Shown here: in pieces, positions 1-5,562 of the stretch
Numbering within the stretch: the first letter of the stretch is position 1
Layout: each line of letters starts with the position of its first letter
Assembly (NCBI GenBank): GCA_949284665.1
Contig: CASDWR010000114.1
Span: 1 to 9,791 of the forward strand
Origin: an uncultured Rikenellaceae bacterium
GTDB taxonomy: Bacteria > Bacteroidota > Bacteroidia > Bacteroidales > Rikenellaceae
Reading direction: 5' to 3'
DNA length: 9,791 nucleotides
Notes under the pieces: generated by a model
Database searches by the model: none
What the model was told of the DNA's origin: nothing
The model's input: only the letters and a program-made list of their open reading frames with translations
Program-made: the position numbers and the translations under genes

Positions 1-1
1 A

Positions 2-499
2 GGACTTGTAATGGCCGTCCTGCTCTTTATGAAACGCATCATGGAAAGCACGCAAATCTCGGTCATCCGTGATGAACTCGAAGTCAACAAAGATGCAGAA
101 AGCCGCTTGAAAGATGAAAAACTGAATATACCCGCCCATGTGGAAGTTTACGAAATCGACGGGCCGTATTTCTTCGGTGTGGCCAACAAATTCGACGAAC
201 TGATGCGCCAACTGCGCGACAAACCGAAAATACGAATCATTCGAATGCGTAAAGTGCCTTTCATCGATTCAACCGGTATCCACAATCTCGAGATTCTCAT
301 CCGTTCCTCACAAAGAGAGCAGATTCAGGTGATCCTCTCAGGCGTAACACCATCGGTAAGGGCAACGCTCGAAAAAGCGGGAACGGATCGATTGCTGGGC
401 AAAGAGAACGTTTGCGACAACATCCACCTGGCGATCGCACGGGCTGGACAATTATTGACGGATATGCAGCAAGAAGGTGAGAACGTCGACCTTTCCTAA
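2..499 (+). CDS. SulP-family anion transporter, C-terminal part (STAS domain), 5' truncated by window edge
   Basis: About 165 residues are visible, read in frame from the window edge, so the N-terminal membrane domain lies upstream. The first residues (GLVMAVLLFMKRI) look like the end of the last transmembrane helix of a SulP (SLC26-like) permease. After a charged linker comes a STAS domain with the hallmark VPFIDSTGIHNLE loop; the D-S-T-G site is where STAS domains bind nucleotide or are phosphorylated in the anti-sigma antagonist relatives. Family members move sulfate, bicarbonate or other anions across the inner membrane, but the substrate cannot be told from this part. The ATG at 11 is internal to the protein and is not the true start. 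The gene ends in TAA; no terminator is obvious after it. Confidence 0.9.
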   Translation, partial: GLVMAVLLFMKRIMESTQISVIRDELEVNKDAESRLKDEKLNIPAHVEVYEIDGPYFFGVANKFDELMRQLRDKPKIRIIRMRKVPFIDSTGIHNLEILIRSSQREQIQVILSGVTPSVRATLEKAGTDRLLGKENVCDNIHLAIARAGQLLTDMQQEGENVDLS

Positions 500-727
500 A
501 AGGAACAGCAGATGGCTGACAAACCAGGCGTTAAACGCACTTCGAGAATACTTTTGCCGTACGGTCCCGCCTACCTTCAACGGATAGGATTATCGCGGTC
601 GCCTCACCCCAACCGCTTTCAGTCATACACGGCAACTCGAAAACGGATGGATACGATAGCATATCCTGTCCGCATGTGATTGCTTCCGGGTCGGATTGGC
701 AGTCGGAGGGCCAATGGAAGAAACAAC
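500..727. other. Spacer between convergent genes; nothing recognised
   Basis: This 228-base stretch lies between the stop of the SulP gene and the stop of the phosphatase. An ATG at 512, preceded by AAAGGA at a good ribosome-binding distance, opens a 55-codon frame ending at 679. The predicted peptide (starts MADKPGVKRTSRIL) is basic and low in hydrophobic core, and resembles no family I know. It may be chance or a remnant. A 6-bp inverted repeat (695-700 with 710-715) has no T-run and is not a convincing terminator. No promoter, RNA gene or repeat is supported. Confidence 0.4.
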
Positions 728-1198
728 CTATTCCGATTCGAGCCGGTCGAGCAATCCCTCACAGGCATCCTCCAACAGATCAAGCACCCGTTCGAATCCT
801 TCTATCCCCTCGTAATACGGATCGGGAATATAGGTGTAATCCGTACGCCGCGCAAAGTCGATCAGGCGATACACCTTGTTCACGTCCTCAACGGTGGGGG
901 CCAAACGGCACAGCCGTTCGTAATTGGCGTCATCCATCGCCAATATCATATCGAACCGATCGAAGTCGTCGCTCCTCACCAGACGCGAACGGCTCAGGAG
1001 TTCGTACCCTCTCTTGCGCGCGCTGCGACGCATTCGCTCATCGGGCAAATCCCCTGCATGTCCGCCATATGTACCGGCCGAATCAACCTCATATTTCCAA
1101 GACAACCCTTCGGCAGCGGCTTTACACCGGAAGATCTCTTCAGCAGCCGGAGATCGGCATATATTTCCCAAACAGACAAACAATAACCGTCTTTTCAT
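728..1198 (-). CDS. Low-molecular-weight protein tyrosine phosphatase
   Basis: The protein has 156 residues, the usual length for this cytoplasmic family. The P-loop is at residues 8-16 (VCLGNICRS), with nucleophile Cys9 and phosphate-binding Arg15 in the CX5R signature. The general acid lies in IPDPYYE (Asp126), the typical DP-Y/F motif near the C-terminus. It should dephosphorylate phosphotyrosine; in Gram-negative bacteria such enzymes (Wzb, Etp) often counter Wzc-type kinases. I chose the ATG at 1198 rather than an in-frame ATG at 1243. The P-loop then starts eight residues in, as in relatives, and the TATCTTTG -7 element at 1249-1256 would start transcription at about the 1243 codon. A GGGAG sits right against the chosen ATG, so the exact start is not certain. 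It lies divergent from the doxX-like operon and is not next to the Wzc-like kinase. Confidence 0.93.
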   Translation of the reverse strand: MKRRLLFVCLGNICRSPAAEEIFRCKAAAEGLSWKYEVDSAGTYGGHAGDLPDERMRRSARKRGYELLSRSRLVRSDDFDRFDMILAMDDANYERLCRLAPTVEDVNKVYRLIDFARRTDYTYIPDPYYEGIEGFERVLDLLEDACEGLLDRLESE

Positions 1199-1248
1199 CT
1201 CCCACCCTGACCGGTCGACAGGGCTTTTCCCGATAGTACTCATGCCGG

Positions 1249-1256
1249 CAAAGATA
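1249..1256 (-). promoter_or_regulatory. Bacteroidota -7 promoter element for the phosphatase gene
   Basis: On the minus strand the sequence reads TATCTTTG, an exact match to the TAnnTTTG -7 consensus of Bacteroidota housekeeping promoters. No clear TTG -33 element is found 18-20 bases upstream, so the call rests on the -7 box and its position ahead of the gene. Transcription would start near 1243, giving a leader of about 45 bases before the ATG at 1198. Confidence 0.5.
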
Positions 1257-1352
1257 ATACATCCGGACGGAACTTAGAAAAAAGCGCCTGCATGATCCGT
1301 CATGGTACGGTAATTGAAACCCTTCACCCGAATCTCCAATGTACGGCTCACC

Positions 1353-1778
1353 ATGAAAAAACTCGGAAAAGGCATTTATCATTTTCTAACCTCTTCCCGA
1401 TGGAATGATTCGGCTCTACTCTTCCTGCGACTCTTCACGGGAACAATGATGATGATGCACGGAATTACCAAAATACAAGACTACGAGATGCTTTACCCCT
1501 CATTTCCGGATCTGTTGGGATTGGGAGGCGGTACGACACTCACCATCATCACCTTGATAGAGGTAGGGTGTTCTGCCCTCCTGATCATCGGGCTGTTGGT
1601 CCGACCTGCCTCCATCATCCTCGCCATCGGCATGTTTACGGCAACTTTCATCGCTTTCCCTCACAAGACATTCGCGCAGGGCGAACTCTCATTCGTCTAC
1701 ATGGGAATCTACCTCGCTTTGGCCATCTCGGGAGGTGGGAGATACGCTTTCGACAAATTGTTACGAGCTAAAAAATAG
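1353..1778 (+). CDS. DoxX-family integral membrane protein
   Basis: The protein has 141 residues and about four hydrophobic segments (near 20-37, 59-78, 82-101 and 113-126). Residues 36-40 (HGITK), in a His-Gly-x-x-Lys pattern after the first helix, together with the small size, are typical of the DoxX/DoxD-like family. These are small inner-membrane proteins whose biochemical role is mostly unsettled; some are linked to redox or thiosulfate:quinone chemistry. The ATG at 1353 is preferred over an in-frame TTG at 1314 because it starts with the usual MKK just before the first helix. It appears to head an operon with the exported YtfJ-like protein and the phosphoethanolamine transferase. I found no clear TAnnTTTG promoter in front of it. 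Confidence 0.82.
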   Translation: MKKLGKGIYHFLTSSRWNDSALLFLRLFTGTMMMMHGITKIQDYEMLYPSFPDLLGLGGGTTLTIITLIEVGCSALLIIGLLVRPASIILAIGMFTATFIAFPHKTFAQGELSFVYMGIYLALAISGGGRYAFDKLLRAKK

Positions 1779-1783
1779 GAAAA

Positions 1784-1864
1784 ATGACAGAAATTTATTA
1801 TCTTTCGACAGATTTTTTCGACCCTTGCGATCCATACGATCATGTAAAACCTCGAAACAGATGA
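1784..1864 (+). CDS. Possible 26-residue small ORF between doxX-like and ytfJ-like genes
   Basis: An ATG follows the doxX-like stop by five bases, with AGGAAAA just upstream. The frame runs 26 codons and ends in a TGA that overlaps the ATG of the next gene (ATGA at 1861-1864). The peptide is polar and acidic in its middle (FFDPCDPYDH), has one cysteine and has no signal or known motif. Stop-start overlap of this kind is typical of translational coupling, so it may be a leader peptide that brings ribosomes to the next start. Such a short frame can also occur by chance. Confidence 0.3.
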   Translation: MTEIYYLSTDFFDPCDPYDHVKPRNR

Positions 1865-2394
1865 GACAGCGAATCACATACATATCCGCCATGTCGATCC
1901 TGCTCGTCTCGATCGCAACATTCGTCAGGGCCGTTAACCCTGCTCCGACCTATCCGAAGGCCGTTCCGATAGAATTACGCGATACCAGCAACAAACCCGT
2001 GCCCGTTCCGTTCCTGGGGGAAAAACACCTGCTCATTTTCTATCCCGATCCGGACCATGCATTCCAAAACAGCGCATTTACGGATTATCTCGAAGACCAT
2101 CCGATCGACAGTCCGAACATATTCGGCTTCGGTGTAGTCAATCTGAAAGATGCCCCGTTGTTGCCCGATGTCCTCATCCGAGGGATGATTCGCAACAAAG
2201 TACGGAAAACCGGAGCTCTCATCCTGACAGATCCCGACCGCACATTGAGCACCCAATGGCAACTGGGCGATGTCAACAACCTTTTCACTCTGATATTCGT
2301 AACCAAAGATTGCGATATCGTCTACGTAAAAAAGGGAAAAATGGACGAAGCAGATACCAAAGAGTTCTTCGCCCTGATCGACCAATACAAATAA
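1861..2394 (+). CDS. Exported YtfJ-like protein with thioredoxin-type fold
   Basis: The protein has 177 residues. An N-terminal signal sequence has basic residues (MRQR), a hydrophobic core at about 8-22 and a likely cut near VRA-VNP at 24-25, so the protein should be periplasmic. The remainder resembles the E. coli YtfJ family: a HLLIFYPDPD strand (56-65) at the position of the thioredoxin beta strand, LPDVLIRGMIRNK (101-113), then a WQLGD segment and a final DIVYVKKGKM strand followed by a helix. There is no CXXC motif and Cys151 is the only cysteine, so it is unlikely to be a disulfide oxidoreductase. I chose the ATG at 1861 because it gives a clean signal peptide; an upstream in-frame ATG at 1735 would overlap the doxX-like gene. 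TATCTTTC at 1799-1806 is a one-mismatch -7 box, without a -33 partner. Its function is unknown. Confidence 0.7.
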   Translation: MRQRITYISAMSILLVSIATFVRAVNPAPTYPKAVPIELRDTSNKPVPVPFLGEKHLLIFYPDPDHAFQNSAFTDYLEDHPIDSPNIFGFGVVNLKDAPLLPDVLIRGMIRNKVRKTGALILTDPDRTLSTQWQLGDVNNLFTLIFVTKDCDIVYVKKGKMDEADTKEFFALIDQYK

Positions 2395-2436
2395 GAGACT
2401 CCGAACCGGAGCCAACATCGAAATCCTTATCCACAC

Positions 2437-4107
2437 ATGGAAACTTCCGACTGTGCGAAAAGAATCGCATGGGCATTTCTGCTTGCCATGCTTCTACCGA
2501 ATATCCTGCTGGCATGTATCGGGCACTATTCGGGACCAACCATAATCGCGTCACTGCTGTTGCCCGCAGGATTCTATATCCTGTGGATAAACATGGCACG
2601 GAAACCGGGCGTAATGGTGTTGTGCGCAATACCATTGATGATCTTATGTATTTTCGAACTCGTCCAATTATACCTTTTCGGAGGCGGAAACGTCAGCGGC
2701 AACATGTTTACCAATGTCTTTACCACCAACTCCACCGAGGCAACCGAACTGCTCCGATACATCTATATTCCGATCCTTGCCGGAATCGTCATCTATCTAC
2801 CGCTAATCATCATGGCAATCCGGTCGATCCGGTGCAGTGAAGCAACCTCCGCTGCCGTCCGTGAAAAATGGCGCATCGTAGGGATGTGTTGCATTATCGT
2901 CGGCGGGGTCATCGCATCGATCGCACGTATCGAACTGGGCATATCTGCCACACGTCGGTACATCTTCCCAGCCAATGTAACAATGAATATAGCAACGAGT
3001 CTGCACGAAATCGATCTCACCGACGACTACCTGATCCATACCCACGACTACCTGTTCCATCCAAAACGCGACTCGCTACGACCCGATTCTCAACGCAATG
3101 TTTTCGTCCTGGTCATCGGAGAAGCATCTCGCGCTGCAAACTGGTCCGCATACGGTTACCGACGGAAAACTACCCCGCACCTCGATACGCTCCACGGCAT
3201 CGTCTTCTGTCGCGACATGATCACCCAAAGCAACGTCACACACAAAAGCGTCCCACTGCTCCTCTCCGATACCGATGCTCGCGACTATCGAAAACTGTTC
3301 CACAGTAAAAGCATCCTGGCGCTCTTCCGGGAGGCAGGTTTCTTTACAGCATTTCTGTCGAATCAGCGGCCCAACCGAAATATCATTCAGAATTTCGCCT
3401 CAGAAGCCGAAATAACCCGCTACCTGCCCTCCGGATCATTCGACGAAGCGCTAATCCCCCTGCTCGACAGCATACTCTCGGCCAACAATCGCGATCTGTT
3501 TGTCGTGATACATTGCTACGGTTCCCATTTCGACTATGGGAAACGCTATCCGGAATCGTTCGAAGTCTATCGCCCGACCGCCTGCTCAATTCTCGACAAA
3601 AGTCTCGGAAACCAATGGATAAACCGCTACGACAACTCCATCCTCTATACGGATCATGTTCTGTCGCGCATGATCGAAACACTCAACCGTCCGCAATACC
3701 GTGCAGCCATGATCTTCTGCTCCGATCACGGAGAAGACCTCTTCGATTACGACACAAACCGTTTCCTCCATGCATCCCCACATCTGACCGCTTATCAACT
3801 CCATATTCCCTGTTTCTTCTGGCTCTCGGAAAGCTATCGCCGATCCTGTCCATCCAAATACCAGGCATTGACCCGCAATGCCGCAAAACCTGTCTCCACA
3901 TGCAATATCTTTCATTCGATGGGCCACCTCGCAGGTATCACTGCCGCTCATGTCGACACCACAAAATCACTGCTCAACCCCACCTACCGTATTCGTACCA
4001 GATATGTCCTTGACGAACAGGAGATGCGCGCCATCCCTTTGCATCTGCTCCGTCTGGAACCCGTTGATCGACAAGTTTTACACAATTACGGCATAAAACT
4101 TGAATAA
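2437..4107 (+). CDS. Phosphoethanolamine transferase, EptA/MCR type (sulfatase superfamily)
   Basis: The protein has 556 residues, as usual for this family. Five hydrophobic helices (near 10-30, 34-52, 58-81, 108-128 and 147-168) form the membrane domain. The periplasmic catalytic domain begins at about 220. Zinc and catalytic residues can be read by comparison with MCR-1: Glu229 in VIGEASR, nucleophile Thr268 in NVTHKSVP, His364 in HCYGSHFDY, Asp430-His431 in SDHGED and His445 in FLHASPH. Such enzymes move phosphoethanolamine from phosphatidylethanolamine to lipid A phosphates or other envelope glycans, lowering the negative surface charge. The acceptor here is not known. The cysteines flanking the nucleophile in EptA/MCR are absent (Gln264 and Leu274 at those places). 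It starts 42 bases after the ytfJ-like gene and has no strong ribosome-binding site; it probably belongs to that operon. Confidence 0.92.
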   Translation: METSDCAKRIAWAFLLAMLLPNILLACIGHYSGPTIIASLLLPAGFYILWINMARKPGVMVLCAIPLMILCIFELVQLYLFGGGNVSGNMFTNVFTTNSTEATELLRYIYIPILAGIVIYLPLIIMAIRSIRCSEATSAAVREKWRIVGMCCIIVGGVIASIARIELGISATRRYIFPANVTMNIATSLHEIDLTDDYLIHTHDYLFHPKRDSLRPDSQRNVFVLVIGEASRAANWSAYGYRRKTTPHLDTLHGIVFCRDMITQSNVTHKSVPLLLSDTDARDYRKLFHSKSILALFREAGFFTAFLSNQRPNRNIIQNFASEAEITRYLPSGSFDEALIPLLDSILSANNRDLFVVIHCYGSHFDYGKRYPESFEVYRPTACSILDKSLGNQWINRYDNSILYTDHVLSRMIETLNRPQYRAAMIFCSDHGEDLFDYDTNRFLHASPHLTAYQLHIPCFFWLSESYRRSCPSKYQALTRNAAKPVSTCNIFHSMGHLAGITAAHVDTTKSLLNPTYRIRTRYVLDEQEMRAIPLHLLRLEPVDRQVLHNYGIKLE

Positions 4108-4130
4108 ATCACATTTTCCCTTTATCTTTG
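4100..4130 (+). promoter_or_regulatory. Bacteroidota-type promoter for the alpha/beta hydrolase gene
   Basis: TTG at 4100-4102 and TATCTTTG at 4123-4130 are separated by 20 bases, matching the -33/-7 pattern of Bacteroidota promoters. The -33 element lies in the last codons of the phosphoethanolamine transferase gene. Transcription would start near 4137, about 17 bases before the ATG at 4154, which supports that start over the in-frame TTG at 4100. Confidence 0.75.
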
Positions 4131-4153
4131 AAAATGTTATAATTCATAAACCG

Positions 4154-5077
4154 ATGGAAATCGAAACTATCAACCTGCCCGACGACTACGAAGGCAAAGT
4201 CATTGCAACCCTCATGAAATACCACACCGATCCGCAAAAATTCGCCGGATGCGGTGTCTTGTACATCCACGGTTATCTGGACTACTTTTTTCAGGAACAT
4301 ATGGCTGATTATTTCGTATCGAGAGGCAAAAACTTCTATGCCGTCGATCTTCGCAAATACGGTCGCTCCCTGCTCCCGAACCAACATCCTTACTATTGCA
4401 AAAAATTGACCGAATATTTCCCGGAAATCGACTACGCCATAAAAACAATGCTGAAAGAAGGAAACGTCGACATTACGCTAATCGGACATTCGACCGGAGG
4501 ACTGATATCCATCATGTACGGGTCATTCGGACCTTATCGTGAATTCATCACCCGAATGATTCTCAACTCGCCCTTCCTCGACTTCAATACCAATTGGTTC
4601 CGAAGACGCTTTCTCATCCCGATAGTCGGAGAAATCAGCCGATTCTATCCTTATGCCGGGAAAAAGAACGAAATTTCTCCAAACTATTTCCGCTCCATTC
4701 ACCGTTCCGAACACGGCGAATGGGATTTCAACACGGATTACAAACCCGCCGAGGCCCCTCGCCTCTACTTCGCCTGGCTGCGCGCCGTATATAAAGCGCA
4801 ATGGAAAATCCGCAAAAAAAGGTACTACATGCCCTTCCCGATCATGGTCATGTGCTCCGATCGTTCATCCTATTGTAAAAAGTGGAGCGACATCGCCTCC
4901 GAATCGGATGCCGTACTCAATGTAAAACACATCCGAAAATATGCCCAACGGCTCGGGGCGGATGTCCGTTTAGTGGAAATCAAGGGCGGACTGCATGATC
5001 TCGTACTTTCCAAACCCGAGGTCCGGGAACATGTTCTCGCCACAATGAATGCCTTTATCGACCGATATTTTCCATGA
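4154..5077 (+). CDS. Alpha/beta hydrolase (serine hydrolase, lysophospholipase-like)
   Basis: The protein has 307 residues and no signal peptide or membrane segment, so it is probably cytoplasmic. Residues 36-41 (LYIHGY) form the oxyanion-hole strand and loop. GHSTGG at 111-116 is the nucleophile elbow with Ser113. His281 in GGLHDLVLS is the catalytic histidine, and Asp252 in SDAVLN the likely acid. The general layout resembles the monoacylglycerol lipase/lysophospholipase group (serine aminopeptidase S33 or Hydrolase_4 type). The substrate cannot be inferred; a lipid ester is plausible but not shown. The start at 4154 is set by the promoter just upstream. The gene has its own promoter, although read-through from the transferase operon is possible. 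A strong terminator follows 44 bases after the stop. Confidence 0.85.
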   Translation: MEIETINLPDDYEGKVIATLMKYHTDPQKFAGCGVLYIHGYLDYFFQEHMADYFVSRGKNFYAVDLRKYGRSLLPNQHPYYCKKLTEYFPEIDYAIKTMLKEGNVDITLIGHSTGGLISIMYGSFGPYREFITRMILNSPFLDFNTNWFRRRFLIPIVGEISRFYPYAGKKNEISPNYFRSIHRSEHGEWDFNTDYKPAEAPRLYFAWLRAVYKAQWKIRKKRYYMPFPIMVMCSDRSSYCKKWSDIASESDAVLNVKHIRKYAQRLGADVRLVEIKGGLHDLVLSKPEVREHVLATMNAFIDRYFP

Positions 5078-5120
5078 CCCCCCTCCAGTAAATAATTTCT
5101 TTATCGAGACTCCAAAAAGA

Positions 5121-5156
5121 AAAAACGGCTACATCTTTATCGGTGTAGCCGTTTTT
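5121..5156. terminator. Bidirectional intrinsic terminator
   Basis: A perfect 13-bp inverted repeat (5121-5133 with 5144-5156) encloses a 10-base loop. The stem core is CGGCTACA and the arms end in five A and five T, so either transcript gets a GC-rich stem followed by a U-run. It sits between two convergent genes, the hydrolase (+) and the histone-like gene (-), and can stop transcription from both sides. Confidence 0.92.
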
Positions 5157-5174
5157 ACAAATCGAGCATATCAC

Positions 5175-5241
5175 GAAGGAACTGTCTCCTTCCACTGATC
5201 GCCAACAGAACCCGAAAGGTCAAAATACTCGAACCTTTCGG
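5175..5241 (-). other. Two further hairpins in the 3' region of the histone-like transcript
   Basis: Between the histone-like stop and the terminator are two more inverted repeats: a perfect 9-bp stem (5212-5220 with 5233-5241, 12-base loop) and a 6-bp stem (5175-5180 with 5187-5192, 6-base loop). Neither is followed by a U-run, so they are not obvious terminators. With the terminator stem they would give the minus-strand transcript a roughly 110- to 145-base structured 3' tail. No protein-coding frame is supported here. Confidence 0.45.
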
Positions 5242-5264
5242 ACAAGCATCCTTTAGACCCTTAA

Positions 5265-5438
5265 TTACTTCGATGCTTCCACGGATGCTTTTCTGAACTC
5301 CTTCATCAATTTGGAGATCTCCAAAGCAGCCTTACGTGCACGAGTACCTGCAGCCTTGTTGTTCTTCACAACCTGAAGGTTAGCATTCGTCTGGAAAAGG
5401 GCGATCTGCTCATTGATTTTTTCTACTAAAGCTTGCAT
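5265..5438 (-). CDS. Histone H1-like (Hc1-type) small DNA-binding protein
   Basis: The protein has 57 residues and is lysine-rich and mostly helical. It starts MQALVEKINEQIA and has the typical NNKAAGTRARKAALE centre, then LMKEFRKASVEASK. This matches the short histone H1/Hc1-like proteins found widely in Bacteroidota, thought to bind DNA and help organise the nucleoid; the direct role in this organism is inferred. The gene has a good promoter (5481-5510) and an AGGA five bases before... the ATG on its own strand. Codon choice (CGT, GGT, GCT, mostly AAG for Lys) differs from neighbours, which favour CGA/CGC for Arg, and suggests high expression. It is transcribed alone: the kinase gene upstream ends 124 bases earlier and a terminator follows. 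Confidence 0.9.
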   Translation of the reverse strand: MQALVEKINEQIALFQTNANLQVVKNNKAAGTRARKAALEISKLMKEFRKASVEASK

Positions 5439-5480
5439 AAATCCTATTATTTAAAAATTTGGGTCTTCTGTTATCTGATG

Positions 5481-5510
5481 CAAAAATAAGAAAAAAAACG
5501 ATTCAGACAA
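5481..5510 (-). promoter_or_regulatory. Bacteroidota-type promoter for the histone-like gene
   Basis: On the minus strand TTG (5508-5510) is followed after 19 bases by TATTTTTG (5481-5488), an exact match to the -33/-7 pattern. Transcription would begin near 5474, giving a leader of about 36 bases. A T-rich run fills the spacer between the two elements. This promoter separates the gene from the export operon upstream. Confidence 0.8.
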
Positions 5511-5562
5511 GTAAATTCTCCTCTTTTTTACATTTACATATAAAAAACTCATCCATTTTCGA

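Noticed and set aside
695..715. Inverted repeat after the SulP gene as a terminator
   Set aside because: The stem is only 6 bp and no T-run follows on either strand.
676..1236. Long plus-strand open frames opposite the phosphatase (186 and 168 codons)
   Set aside because: They lie antisense to an intact phosphatase with all its motifs, and their products are basic, low-complexity sequences with no recognisable domain.
4100..4153. TTG start giving an 18-residue longer hydrolase
   Set aside because: This segment overlaps the promoter; transcription would start after the TTG.
5524..5547. Inverted repeat of T-run and A-run after the kinase stop as a terminator
   Set aside because: The 7-bp stem is made of A-T pairs only, so it would be weak; it may simply reflect the AT-rich promoter region.
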